From NCBI GenBank assembly GCA_002690655.1, contig NZFL01000026.1, forward strand, positions 25,442 to 89,441: DNA of 64,000 nucleotides, given 5' to 3'. Origin of the DNA: Pedosphaera sp. Its GTDB lineage: Bacteria; Verrucomicrobiota; Verrucomicrobiia; Limisphaerales; AAA164-E04. Position numbers and translations under genes: made by a program. Position 1 is the first letter of the stretch. The number at the start of each line of letters is the position of its first letter. This document shows positions 1 through 10,419 of the stretch, one piece after another. The notes beneath the pieces were generated by a model. That model saw only the letters and a list, made by a program, of their open reading frames with translations, made no database searches and was not told where the DNA came from.

Positions 1-24
1 TCACAGATCAATCCAGATCTGTGA
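1..24. promoter_or_regulatory. Perfect 9-bp inverted repeat upstream of the symporter fusion
   Basis: TCACAGATC (1-9) and GATCTGTGA (16-24) are exact reverse complements around a 6-base spacer, ending 12 bases before the ATG at 37. No T-run follows, so an intrinsic terminator reading rightward is unlikely. An operator for a sugar-responsive regulator is possible. The window edge hides anything further upstream. Confidence 0.45.
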
Positions 25-36
25 GCTACGGACATC

Positions 37-2628
37 ATGTATTTGCTCGATTCATTTCACAAAAAAAAACACCTTTTCCGTATGATCCATCTGCTTGGAT
101 TGATGACGCTGACTGCTATCCTCCTCTCTGAGAACAAGGGGATCGGCGCAGAGTCAAATACAGAAGATATTTCCACTGTATTAAAATGGGAATCCCTTCC
201 AGATTTACCTGAATCATTAGGTGTCGCAGGGCCATTTGCAGGATCACACAAAGATGCGCTCATCATTGCTGGTGGTGCCAATTTTGCAAAACCCATATGG
301 GCAACTGAAAAACAATGGACCCAGCAAATTCACGTTTTGGCAAAAAAAGAGGACAGCTACACCTGGCATGATGGCGGCCTTCTGAAAAAACCAATTGCCT
401 ATGGAGCAAGCGTTACGACGGAAAATGGTATTGTGTGCATGGGCGGCAACGATGGCTCACAAACTTTTCGAGATGTTTTCCTGCTGCAGTGGGACCCAAA
501 AGGCAAAAAAACAAAAACGGTAACCTACCCTGCGCTACCCGAGCCATGTGCCTACGGCCAAGCTGCACTCGTCGGAAACACAATCTATCTCGCTGGCGGT
601 CAGAATGGGCCTGACCTTGATTCCACCATGAAGAATTTCTGGTCTCTGGACTTATCCAATGAAAACATCCCCGAAGACTTCCAATGGGAAAAATTGAAGG
701 CGTGGCCGGGAGAATCCCGTGCATTCAATATTACGGTTGCTCAGCATAACGGATATGATGACTGCATCTACGTTATCAGTGGCAGACGAGAGTTTGAAGG
801 GGCAGCGCAGTTTCTCAAGGACGTTTGGGAATTTACCCCGAGGACAAAAACATGGCGTTCGAGAGCAGCATTACCACGCTGTGTGATGGCAGGGACCGGG
901 ATTGCGATCGGACATAGTCATATCTTCGTTTTGGGCGGAGCCGACGGCTCTTTATTTTTCAAGGCAGACGATCTTAAGGACGCTCATCCAGGTTTTCCTA
1001 AAGAGGCGTTAACCTACCATACCATCACTGACACCTGGACAAGCGCAGGAACCATGCCTGCAAATCACGTCACAACCACAGCACTTAAATGGGGAAGCAG
1101 GATTATTATTCCCAGCGGTGAAGTTCGCCCACGCGTACGTTCCCCCAAAATCTGGAGTATCGCTCCCGAATCCACACGCAAGGGTTTTGGTGCGGTGAAT
1201 TATACGATTCTAATTGCTTATCTTCTCTTGATGATTGGGATTGGTTTTTACTTCAATCGAAAAAACAAGAATACGGATGATTATTTTCGCGGAGGCAGCC
1301 AGATACCCTGGTGGGCTGCGGGATGCAGTATCTTTGCAACCATGCTGAGTTCCCTCACCTTCACTGGACTTCCCTCCAAAGCCTTTGCGCAGGATTGGGT
1401 TTACGCAATGGGGAATATGATGATACCGGTGGTTGCCATCCTTGCAGTCTATATCGCATTGCCGCTTTATCGGAAACTTGATGTGACGAGTGCCTATGAA
1501 TATCTGGAAAACAGATTCAGCCGCGGTGTTCGTCTTTTTGGGAGTGCAAGTTTCACACTGTTTCATATTTTCCGCATGTCGGTCGTCATGTCACTCACCG
1601 GACTCGCACTGGCAGTTGCAACGCCACTTACACCGGCAGAATCCGTTGTTTTGATGGGTGCTCTCAGTATCCTGTATTGTACGCTTGGGGGCATTGAAGC
1701 TGTCATCTGGACCGATACCATCCAGACCATTGTTCTAATGGGAGGAGCTTTACTGGCCATTTATTTCATGACAGCAGGAGCCGATGGAGGTTTCCTTGGA
1801 GCCACTCAAATGGCAATGGATGCAAATAAATTCCGCTTTTTGAATACTCATTGGGATATGACGAGCACGCAGATCGCACTTTGGGTTATTATTTTCGGAG
1901 GCATTGGCCAAAACGTCTCCTCTTACACGGCGGATCAAGCGGTTGTTCAACGATACATGACGACAAGCAGCTCAAAGCTTGCAGCACGCTCCATCTGGAC
2001 CAATGCGCTCATGAGCGTCGTCGCCACCGTCTTGTTTTTTGGAATCGGCACCGCACTCTTTGCTTTTTACCAGTCAAACCCACAGAAACTTGATCCAACC
2101 ATAACGACAGATCAAATATTCCCATTGTTTATCGCGATGGAAATGCCTGTTGGCGTTGCAGGTTTAATCGTGGCTGGAATTTTCTCTGCAGCTCAGTCAA
2201 CCGTCTCGACAAGCATGAATTCAACCGCCACGACTTTGGTGACTGACTTTATGCGCCCATTGAAGATTTGTCAGGATGAGAAGGGTTATCTGAAAGCCGC
2301 AAAACGTACGACTTTCTTTATTGGAACCTTGGGAACCCTGCTGGGACTTGTGTTTGTGAATCCGGAAATCAAATCTTTGTTTGATACGTTCATTAAGATC
2401 ATTGGCTTGTTCATGGGGGTTTTGGGCGGATTGTTTCTTCTTGGGTTCTTGACCAGAAAAGCAAATTCCGCAGGCGCCATGACGGGAGCAATCCTTGGCA
2501 CTGTCTTCATGTTTTATTTATGGAAATACACTTCCGTCAATGGATACCTGTATACATCCTGCGGTATCACTGCTTGTTTTGTATCAGGTTATCTGACGAG
2601 TCTTTTAACAAGCAAAGATTCTGATTGA
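37..2628 (+). CDS. Kelch/cyclically permuted mutarotase domain fused to a sodium:solute symporter
   Basis: An 863-residue two-part protein. After an N-terminal hydrophobic export segment (residues about 15-38), residues about 45-380 carry Kelch-type blades with repeated double glycines ([28 protein letters not shown]). This resembles the cyclically permuted mutarotase/N-acetylneuraminate epimerase family. From about residue 383 ([19 protein letters not shown]) onward it is a complete SSS-family symporter with about 13 membrane spans. In this family such fusions point to uptake of sialic acid or a related acidic sugar, the periplasmic propeller interconverting anomers before transport. That substrate is inferred; no nan catabolic genes are in view. 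ATG at 82 is an alternative start. A 9-bp palindrome lies just upstream. Confidence 0.88.
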   Translation: MYLLDSFHKKKHLFRMIHLLGLMTLTAILLSENKGIGAESNTEDISTVLKWESLPDLPESLGVAGPFAGSHKDALIIAGGANFAKPIWATEKQWTQQIHVLAKKEDSYTWHDGGLLKKPIAYGASVTTENGIVCMGGNDGSQTFRDVFLLQWDPKGKKTKTVTYPALPEPCAYGQAALVGNTIYLAGGQNGPDLDSTMKNFWSLDLSNENIPEDFQWEKLKAWPGESRAFNITVAQHNGYDDCIYVISGRREFEGAAQFLKDVWEFTPRTKTWRSRAALPRCVMAGTGIAIGHSHIFVLGGADGSLFFKADDLKDAHPGFPKEALTYHTITDTWTSAGTMPANHVTTTALKWGSRIIIPSGEVRPRVRSPKIWSIAPESTRKGFGAVNYTILIAYLLLMIGIGFYFNRKNKNTDDYFRGGSQIPWWAAGCSIFATMLSSLTFTGLPSKAFAQDWVYAMGNMMIPVVAILAVYIALPLYRKLDVTSAYEYLENRFSRGVRLFGSASFTLFHIFRMSVVMSLTGLALAVATPLTPAESVVLMGALSILYCTLGGIEAVIWTDTIQTIVLMGGALLAIYFMTAGADGGFLGATQMAMDANKFRFLNTHWDMTSTQIALWVIIFGGIGQNVSSYTADQAVVQRYMTTSSSKLAARSIWTNALMSVVATVLFFGIGTALFAFYQSNPQKLDPTITTDQIFPLFIAMEMPVGVAGLIVAGIFSAAQSTVSTSMNSTATTLVTDFMRPLKICQDEKGYLKAAKRTTFFIGTLGTLLGLVFVNPEIKSLFDTFIKIIGLFMGVLGGLFLLGFLTRKANSAGAMTGAILGTVFMFYLWKYTSVNGYLYTSCGITACFVSGYLTSLLTSKDSD

Positions 2629-2711
2629 AGTATCTCCTGAAAACAATCGGTTTGAAGCTTGAACCAACAGGAAATAATTCCTTTCATGGGTGCGGCTGTT
2701 TTGGATCTTTC

Positions 2712-5700
2712 TCAATCCGGTGATATGCTTTGCTCTGCGATTACACGGTAAAACCGAGTATCTTGATAAGGGGATGCATCAAATACCACATCTGAATCCC
2801 CTGTTCCGGTTAATGTTCTCAGGTCATTCCAATGTCCCCTGTTTAACGCATCGGTATGCTGCACCGTGTAGCGGACACCCACTTGAGTGGCAATTTCCAA
2901 AACAATTCCCCCCTCAACCAGAGACAAGCCTTGGATGAACCCCGAGTTTTGCTTGGGATGGGTAACCTCGCTTAATTGCCCTGGAGAAGGACTATTGAAA
3001 CCCCAGTTCAAAGAGACGTTACCGTATGAATCCTGATCAAGTCTATGAAGACTGAACACACCGCTTTGTAGAGGAGTTACCCAAGAAACATCAGAAGCGT
3101 ATTCAATCCGATCCTCATCAACCCAACCCAGAGACTCTGCATTATGTTCTAGCCCCATTGAGTTTGGAAGCATCACCAATTCCTGAAGCCTGACAAGGTC
3201 CCCGCCATTGTCCAGTCTGCCTTTGAATGGACCATACACGGAAACCATCAAGGGGAGGCCCCAACTTTGCTGAAGGGCTCCAGTGATCATCGGTTCCTTG
3301 GAAGGATCATAGTTCACTACCAACAATACCTGACCAGGCTCAAGTTCGACGTCAGATTTAAAATGATAACTCACACCTCCAGCCAATCGCCAGCCACGCA
3401 AATTACGAACTGTGTCAGAGAGTATCACGCTTTCATTGGAACGATTGTAAACTTCAATGAACTCAACACCATCCAGTATGGAAGGTAATAGAGTGGCGCC
3501 TGTTTTTGTGTCGATGAGTAATTCAGAGATTACCAAGGGGCCCATCGAGGGAATCACATTCTGTCCGCCTGCTGATAATTGAAACGTTTCAAGGGATTCA
3601 GTGAGGGACTTACCAAAAGTTGCAGACTGCAAACGCGCAAACTCATCCACATGACTCAAATCGAATTTCCCGAATGATTCGTTCCAATGCGTAGGCAGAA
3701 CCGGTGCTGACAAACGTCTTCCAGTCGGAATGCCTTGGGAATCTATCTCTGAGATGTATATGCGTTCAGTCAGTGAAATTTGCCAATCTCTCGAACGAAT
3801 AATATCGGAGGGCAACCAAAACGCCTCATGCAAAACATGAAATTGACCTGGTCCCACCACCGTGCCGGCTGGCAATCGAAAGGCATCAAGCGAGCTTCGC
3901 TCGGATCCTATAGCCCATCCCGAAATATCAACAGGATTCGCCCCGAAATTGAGCACCTCAATCGCTCGGCCTGAAGGAGTCCTTGGGGTCAAAAGCAACT
4001 CATTGATTTGAAGGCCTTCAATTTGAGTGTGGTTTGGAATTCCCTTTGATGTTTCAACCACATCAAAACTTACCAAACGATCCTCCCCATCTGGCAATCT
4101 TCCGTTGGAACCTCCTTGCACAAACGATTCCGCCACAAGAATCTCATCAATCACATTCAGGGAATCTGAGTAAATCCGTAATGTTTCTCCCTTCGAAGAA
4201 AGTCGAAAATTCAAGTGATCGCTGCCTCGCTGGGGTTCCCCATCAGCTCTAAAAACAACCCAGGACTTAGGGCCAACAAAACTCAAGTTTGCAATGGCAT
4301 GCTTGGTCTTCCCTGCAAGAGAAGGATCATCTGTCAAATAGAGAGCACTGATATCAACTGGCTGATTGCCTCTTTGGTATAGTTCCAACCAGTCGTCTCC
4401 CTCCCCTCCTCCACTCCATTCATTGATTCGCAAATCATCGGTCGAACCAAGGAGCGCTGCGTTGCCATTGACTTTTCCCGGAGTCCCTTCAGCAAGTAAT
4501 TGCCATTGATTTCCTTTCCTGCCGATTGTTTGATCAATCACCTGAATACCAAATCTCAATTGATCAAGCTGTCTGCCCTCGGCAGTCAGAAGTTCAATAC
4601 TGGCCCCGGAAGGGGGTAGTGAACGATCAACGACAATTCCCGGAAATTCACCACGACGAATCAGGTCATCGCCATCAAACCATACAATGAAATGATCATG
4701 ACCTTCCAAATAAATCCCGTCGGGTAAAACCCATTCATCGCCCCCATCCAACCTCAACCTCATCCCGCTCAAATCGATGAGACCATCCGTCTTGTTGAAC
4801 AACTCTATCCAATCCGGTGTCCCAGCCATGCCTGGATAAATGACTGTTTGATTCCGTGCCATGATTTCGTTGATCACGATTGACGAACTTTCCTGAATGA
4901 CATTTTTTTGCCCGGGAGTTGCCTGCTCAGAAAACTGTTGAAATCCCCCGATCCCATTGGGCAGGCGTCCCAAGGATGTGCCTTCGATCTGTAAACCAAA
5001 GGATATTTTATCCAGAAGATTCCCTTGCGAATCTAATAATCCAAGCTCCGCACCCGCCGATGGGATTTTGAATCTCAGTGATCCACGCCGAGGTATGTTG
5101 ACCGGATAAAAAGCTCGATATCCACCTGCTTCAAGAAAACCTGGGGAGGATAGACCCACCGCATAACCATCAAGTGCAAAATGCAAACCACTTAAATCAA
5201 CAGGCAATGCATCATTGAGATTCAACACTTCCAACCAATCTTCCTCACCAGCTAAAGGGTTTGCCATGAACTCATTGATACGCAGGGAATCGACCAACGA
5301 TGCCGTTGCGGTTGCCCGGTTTTTTTGAGCAGGGCTTGGTTCCCCTAAAAACCATTCGCCGTGATCGTCTCGATTAAGTGAATAATCAAACAACTGATGA
5401 CCAAAGGTCACGGCATCTACTTGATTCCCCTGCGGGTCCAGTAGAACAAGAGAATCGCCTTCCCGATCCAATCCAAAGGAAAACCCCTCTGGATCAGAGC
5501 CACTTACCGTTTGCCATAGCACCAAACGCTCTGCTGGTTCAATGAAACTGCCCTTGGAGAAAACAAAATCCGATCGGCCAGATTCATCTCGAAGACGATA
5601 TCCGGCCAGATTCAATCTGCGATCACTACGATTCTCCAGTTCAATCCAATCGGGTAATAAACCACTCGGCTGCTTGATCGTTCGGTTGGCTGCAACGATT

Positions 5701-8700
5701 TCACTGATCACCAAGTCGCCTTGAGATTGGTTTTCAACAAACCTCCCGGGACTTCCGCCAGCAGATAAACTTCGCCACCAATCCGCAGGGTTTGGATTAC
5801 TTCCACCTGCTATCTTGAATTCCAGACTATCCCCCCCACCATCGGCTGATATCGGCCAAGCACCTTCATCGCCATATCGCACGCCTGTGACATATTTTCC
5901 CTGCTCGTCTTCCAGAATGAGTGATTCGCCTCCGTTTGAAAGACTACCCGCAAAATACCCCCAAATACTCACCGAAGGATATCTCGACTGAAAAGCGGCT
6001 GGATTTTTGTCCGATGCCAAAAGGATGACGCCACCTGATTCCAGATAGGATTCAGGAGCAAACAAGTAGGAAATACCTCGAAAAGAGTAGCGCGAGAGAT
6101 TGACCGAAACGGGACTGAAATTGGTCAATTCAACAAACTCAAAAGCGTCGCCTCCCGGGGGATGATACATTATTTCAGTCAATTTCAGTTCCGGAGTCAA
6201 TCCGCCTGGATAGAAATCCCCGGAACTCATGGCACTCCACCTGCCGTTGATCAATGCTCTTGCCTTTATTTGGGTCACCGACTTAATCGGGATAGGGCCT
6301 TCATACAAAACCGCGGAATCGGCAACCCTTCCTGGCTGTTCAACTCCTATTTCAAGCAAAAGATCAAAGAGAAAATCAGAGCTGGATAGTTGTGCATTGA
6401 GTCCGTGAATAGCCAGGGTGTTGCCTCCTTCTTTCAAGAGTTGCATGTGATCGCTCACGTTGAAGGACTGGAAAATAACAGCTGAGGCATCAGGATGATC
6501 GCCGTTCGCTGAAGTGTTCCATTGCAGACGGGATGGGGCATTGGCAGCAGCAATAGGTTTCCCGTTGAGGTAGGCAGCAAATCCATCGTCATACTTCACC
6601 CGGAGATTCATGAGATTCCGGCCATCTAGATCATTGGATCGAACATTGAATGGAATGACAATGTATACGGTGGTGTTTTTATCATTCATGGATGCGTTCA
6701 CATCAATGCCAATATGAGCATCATAGGTCTGGTTTTCATCATAGCCGACGCCTCCACGTCCGCGCACCCAGTCAGCAGTATCAATATCGGGATCATCGGC
6801 GCGCCATTTTGTTCCCAGACTGCCATCTGTCGGAACGTGGGCAAACTTAATCGTGCGATTGGAAATCAGCTCTGTTCGAGTCGAGGCCGTGATGCTTGGC
6901 AGAAGCGGATCCTTACCATCAAGTGTGTAGTAAATATCGCCCTGCTCACTGTCCAACCTCAAAGCATTGGCACGCATACTTCCTGCCGGTTCCGAGAAGC
7001 GCGGCACATTGGACTCAAGAAAAAGGCCTTCCGCTGCCAGATGTGAAAGCACATTCTGGCGCCGTTGAGGTATCCATGACCTGGCAATGGAATTGTTGAT
7101 GTTGCGTATACTGGACATATCCCCTCTTAACTCCTGAAAACGGCTCATGATGTTTGCATCAGTCAGCGCGCCGTTATTGTAAAAGTGTTGATATACTCGA
7201 TCAGCAAATCGCGTTCGGAACTCAGTATTTTTCGACAGTGATTGATAAAAACGAGCGATATCCTGATTCACTGCCAATTCACTCATCAACGTATTATGCC
7301 GGACTGAGCCTCCTTGATTGAAAAAAGACCACTCTGCATCCCATGCATAAAAACGCCATTGGGCACCGTCGACTCTTTCCCGTGCAGCGCGCCAGTTATT
7401 ATGCGGCCAATCACGCGTTCCGGCGTAAATGTTGAGGATTAAATAGTCGATGAAATTATCGATGTTGAGCAATTGCCTTGCCTGCTCATAATTGGCTGCC
7501 ACGGAGAGGTCTCGACGCAAGGTCTGCTTGAGTTGATTCCACATGACCAAATCACCCGCTCTTACTTCCCCAAATTGAGCAATGATATCGTAATCACCGT
7601 TGCCGCCCTGCCATGTGTCCAGGAAGTCTTCATCAATCCTTTCCGTTGGATTGTAGTATCCTTTGTATACACCATTCACGAAAAGGTTCACCAATGTTCC
7701 CTGGCTGGAAACTTGCCCCATGTCTGCAGATAATCGACGTACAAGTTCGTCCACTATGAAAGGGTCGGAATGATCATTCATTCCTGCGCGCAAAACAATC
7801 TGTTTGTATTCATCCTCCGGAGAGCGAGGTATGAACGGATACCTGAGTGCGGACTCACCGTAATCCCCCCTGAAATAAAGGCGATACGAATATTTACTGA
7901 AAGGCAACCCCCCGTTGGGGTTATACCTCCCTCTTACATAATCCCCTCCTTGAATACGAAGCCCACAATCAATTTGAAATCCGGTTGAACCATCAGGAAG
8001 AAAATATTCCACCGATACGGGGCGTTCCCAGGATCGACCCCGCTTGGAAGTGTTTCGGGGACTTGTTTCCATGATACCTTGAGCACCCCAAAGGTGATTA
8101 TTATCCGTCACTAAAGATAAAACAGGTAAAGACCGTCTGGCAGCGCTCAACCGAAACAAATAGGAATGTGTGACCGTTTCTGAAGGTAAGTAACCTTCTT
8201 TGAAAACTGCAGCTCTCACGATGGCGGAACGACTCAAGCTGATGGGTTGATCGTATTCAAATCCATTGTTCAGCGTCGGCTCTGACTTGTCCAATGTGTA
8301 ACGAATCGAAGTTCCCTCTATGGCTGAGGAGATGACCAAGTTAAAGGGTTTGTCATAGAAGCCTCGCCTGGCACTGAAGGAAGCAGGTGGTAAAATTTCA
8401 GATAGCGTTTCATTGCTGTTTGCGCTTCCGGGTGTAGGCGATGAAAAATACCCGATCAGTCCGTCCGAACGCCGACCATACGAATGATCGTTGCGTTGTT
8501 CAGGGAAACGATTACCTAAATCACTGACCAGACGTCGCGGCAATTCAGGGCTGTACAGGCCAATGAATTCACCTGCACTACTTAACTTGAAATTAGTGTG
8601 CGGTGAATGACCTGAGCGATGGTTCAATCGTCCTTTTGCAGATGCATAGACAAGCTTGTATTCATTTGGGGCAAGGATAAATCCGTCAAACATCCATTTC

Positions 8701-10049
8701 CCGGTATCATTGATATCATCAGAAAGAGCCCACCCCGAGAGATCGACATCGAAGTCGTTGGTGTTGTGGAGTTCAATCCAATCAACACGCGCTCTATCAT
8801 CATCCACTATGCCACTCTGGTTCGCAGCTAATATTTCCGAAATGATGACACCACCATAATTGGTTTGAGGATTAATGGTATATTCCCATGCATCTGTTTG
8901 CAGTGGGTTAGGCTCGCTTGCAACGTCTTCAATCCCATGATCAAGACGCCATTCCAGTTGGGGTGCAGCCTCACTCGTTTCCGAAAAAGAAAAGATATAA
9001 GGTCCTGCGCCTGCTCCTGAAAGCGAAAGCGCTGGCTCACCGTCCACCAATAAATCCGAAGCATCCAAACCTCTTACTGTTTCAGAGAATAGAATTTCGA
9101 CTTCAGTAAACTCGCTCAATTGTTGCCCAGGCAGGGGGAATATACGGATTACAGAAGGCGCATTTTGATCCATCAATTGATAGGAGCGTACTTCTGAGGG
9201 GTTTTGCCAATCAAACTCATTAGGAGTAGCAGCAAGGTCTACGATACCCGCATCCTGCTGCCAACGCAGGGTAAGCTCACCCGGTTCAGTGTTCGTGAAG
9301 GTAAAGAGGTAAGCATCTCCACCCCCAGTCAAACGTGAAGCTGGTTTTCCATTCAATGTGAGATCTGAGGCCTCGACACCTACCACTGGCTCTGAAAAAG
9401 TCACACGAACTTGACTAAAAACTCCAACCAACCCTGGTGCTGGCTCGACAGCAATGACGGAGGGAGCCTGTGTATCCAGCCCAATAAAATTTAATTCCGG
9501 GTGCAGCACAAAATCGCTGCTCGATAAATTGACATTGAAACCCTGAACAGCGATAACATTGTCGCCGTCACGCAAATGTGCAATCCCCCTATTTAAGGAA
9601 AAAACTTCAAAACTGCCAGACTCATGACCCTGAGAGGCAAATCCATTCACAGCGAGTGCGTCAGGTGCATTCACCCGCAGCAACTCATTACCGTTCAACC
9701 AGACAACAAATCCATCGTCATAATCGACATTTAATTCCAACCCCTCGACTAACGAAACAGAATCCACAGAGAAATGTCGGCGAAGGAAATAAGTGGAATA
9801 AGTATTGCGCATGCCTTTGATTTCAGTACCGCCTGCTCCATCGCCATATCGAAAAGGCGCGCTTCCTTTGAACCATTCACTGTCGTTAAAATCAAACTCA
9901 ACCCACTTCAAAGTTTCGGCAGATGGAGCCTGACTACCGGGCCATGCATGCCATTGACTTCCCTTGGCAATCAAGGTTCCAGCATGGGCACGGAATGAGA
10001 GCGCGGCAACTAGTCCAAGAAATGCTCCTGTTAAGATTAGATTTTTCAC
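2712..10049 (-). CDS. Giant secreted CotH-kinase/lamin-tail-domain surface protein
   Basis: 2445 residues with a clear signal peptide (MKNLILTGAFLGLVAALSF, cut near AHA). In order: a galactose-binding-like domain (about 25-195), two SbsA-type Ig-like domains (about 195-390, each with FSEPV/FSETV), lamin-tail domain 1 (about 400-545), a chitobiase C-terminal-like segment (RYTLDKSEP, about 550-635) and a CotH-kinase-like domain (about 640-1000; TRDWPHNNW and FYAWDAEWSFF look like its active-site strands). A second YTLDGKDP segment, a second galactose-binding-like domain (about 1075-1240) and seven more lamin-tail domains follow, each opening with an I-(S/N/T)-E motif and D-W-(I/L)-E-L. The C-terminus (2370-2445) is a YTVQ...FYRV module. 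CotH proteins phosphorylate coat proteins in spore formers; here the role is unknown, perhaps attachment or surface-protein modification. It converges on the symporter fusion. Confidence 0.85.
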   Translation of the reverse strand: MKNLILTGAFLGLVAALSFRAHAGTLIAKGSQWHAWPGSQAPSAETLKWVEFDFNDSEWFKGSAPFRYGDGAGGTEIKGMRNTYSTYFLRRHFSVDSVSLVEGLELNVDYDDGFVVWLNGNELLRVNAPDALAVNGFASQGHESGSFEVFSLNRGIAHLRDGDNVIAVQGFNVNLSSSDFVLHPELNFIGLDTQAPSVIAVEPAPGLVGVFSQVRVTFSEPVVGVEASDLTLNGKPASRLTGGGDAYLFTFTNTEPGELTLRWQQDAGIVDLAATPNEFDWQNPSEVRSYQLMDQNAPSVIRIFPLPGQQLSEFTEVEILFSETVRGLDASDLLVDGEPALSLSGAGAGPYIFSFSETSEAAPQLEWRLDHGIEDVASEPNPLQTDAWEYTINPQTNYGGVIISEILAANQSGIVDDDRARVDWIELHNTNDFDVDLSGWALSDDINDTGKWMFDGFILAPNEYKLVYASAKGRLNHRSGHSPHTNFKLSSAGEFIGLYSPELPRRLVSDLGNRFPEQRNDHSYGRRSDGLIGYFSSPTPGSANSNETLSEILPPASFSARRGFYDKPFNLVISSAIEGTSIRYTLDKSEPTLNNGFEYDQPISLSRSAIVRAAVFKEGYLPSETVTHSYLFRLSAARRSLPVLSLVTDNNHLWGAQGIMETSPRNTSKRGRSWERPVSVEYFLPDGSTGFQIDCGLRIQGGDYVRGRYNPNGGLPFSKYSYRLYFRGDYGESALRYPFIPRSPEDEYKQIVLRAGMNDHSDPFIVDELVRRLSADMGQVSSQGTLVNLFVNGVYKGYYNPTERIDEDFLDTWQGGNGDYDIIAQFGEVRAGDLVMWNQLKQTLRRDLSVAANYEQARQLLNIDNFIDYLILNIYAGTRDWPHNNWRAARERVDGAQWRFYAWDAEWSFFNQGGSVRHNTLMSELAVNQDIARFYQSLSKNTEFRTRFADRVYQHFYNNGALTDANIMSRFQELRGDMSSIRNINNSIARSWIPQRRQNVLSHLAAEGLFLESNVPRFSEPAGSMRANALRLDSEQGDIYYTLDGKDPLLPSITASTRTELISNRTIKFAHVPTDGSLGTKWRADDPDIDTADWVRGRGGVGYDENQTYDAHIGIDVNASMNDKNTTVYIVIPFNVRSNDLDGRNLMNLRVKYDDGFAAYLNGKPIAAANAPSRLQWNTSANGDHPDASAVIFQSFNVSDHMQLLKEGGNTLAIHGLNAQLSSSDFLFDLLLEIGVEQPGRVADSAVLYEGPIPIKSVTQIKARALINGRWSAMSSGDFYPGGLTPELKLTEIMYHPPGGDAFEFVELTNFSPVSVNLSRYSFRGISYLFAPESYLESGGVILLASDKNPAAFQSRYPSVSIWGYFAGSLSNGGESLILEDEQGKYVTGVRYGDEGAWPISADGGGDSLEFKIAGGSNPNPADWWRSLSAGGSPGRFVENQSQGDLVISEIVAANRTIKQPSGLLPDWIELENRSDRRLNLAGYRLRDESGRSDFVFSKGSFIEPAERLVLWQTVSGSDPEGFSFGLDREGDSLVLLDPQGNQVDAVTFGHQLFDYSLNRDDHGEWFLGEPSPAQKNRATATASLVDSLRINEFMANPLAGEEDWLEVLNLNDALPVDLSGLHFALDGYAVGLSSPGFLEAGGYRAFYPVNIPRRGSLRFKIPSAGAELGLLDSQGNLLDKISFGLQIEGTSLGRLPNGIGGFQQFSEQATPGQKNVIQESSSIVINEIMARNQTVIYPGMAGTPDWIELFNKTDGLIDLSGMRLRLDGGDEWVLPDGIYLEGHDHFIVWFDGDDLIRRGEFPGIVVDRSLPPSGASIELLTAEGRQLDQLRFGIQVIDQTIGRKGNQWQLLAEGTPGKVNGNAALLGSTDDLRINEWSGGGEGDDWLELYQRGNQPVDISALYLTDDPSLAGKTKHAIANLSFVGPKSWVVFRADGEPQRGSDHLNFRLSSKGETLRIYSDSLNVIDEILVAESFVQGGSNGRLPDGEDRLVSFDVVETSKGIPNHTQIEGLQINELLLTPRTPSGRAIEVLNFGANPVDISGWAIGSERSSLDAFRLPAGTVVGPGQFHVLHEAFWLPSDIIRSRDWQISLTERIYISEIDSQGIPTGRRLSAPVLPTHWNESFGKFDLSHVDEFARLQSATFGKSLTESLETFQLSAGGQNVIPSMGPLVISELLIDTKTGATLLPSILDGVEFIEVYNRSNESVILSDTVRNLRGWRLAGGVSYHFKSDVELEPGQVLLVVNYDPSKEPMITGALQQSWGLPLMVSVYGPFKGRLDNGGDLVRLQELVMLPNSMGLEHNAESLGWVDEDRIEYASDVSWVTPLQSGVFSLHRLDQDSYGNVSLNWGFNSPSPGQLSEVTHPKQNSGFIQGLSLVEGGIVLEIATQVGVRYTVQHTDALNRGHWNDLRTLTGTGDSDVVFDASPYQDTRFYRVIAEQSISPD

Positions 10050-10419
10050 AATTATGATAGGCTTTTTCTAGAGCAAGATTCGTGCAGGGTCGAGGAAGGC
10101 GGCAAAGTTTTTGAGCGTTTTTGGTTCATGAGGAGTGAATAGGAGCGGATGATGAACCAAACGCGCACTGGATAAACGGGCTAATCATCACATCCCGCAG
10201 GAGCATGATGCATGCAGCATTCCGAGATGGATCTGAAGTTATTTTGAGTTGGAACGTTTCCTCTGGAATGAAACTTTCCTGTTCTATTGCATGGACATTA
10301 CAGGAATCGGCGGAGTCTTTGAGACAGCAATGGATTAGCACTGCGCCCTTAAAACGATAAGAAAATGAAATTTTCCGTTAGGAGCTTTAGGCATCTTCGG
10401 GATATGGTCGGGGTTTTGA
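10050..10419. other. Intergenic region between divergent genes, with a hairpin
   Basis: 370 bases separate the giant surface-protein gene (minus) from the DEAD-box helicase (plus). I see no credible ORF or RNA gene. TTGGTTCAT (10121-10129) pairs exactly with ATGAACCAA (10152-10160), and flanking GCGTTT/AAACGC extends the stem past a two-base bulge. No T-run follows on either strand, so it is not a simple terminator. It lies about 260 bases before the helicase start and could belong to a long 5' leader. Confidence 0.5.
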
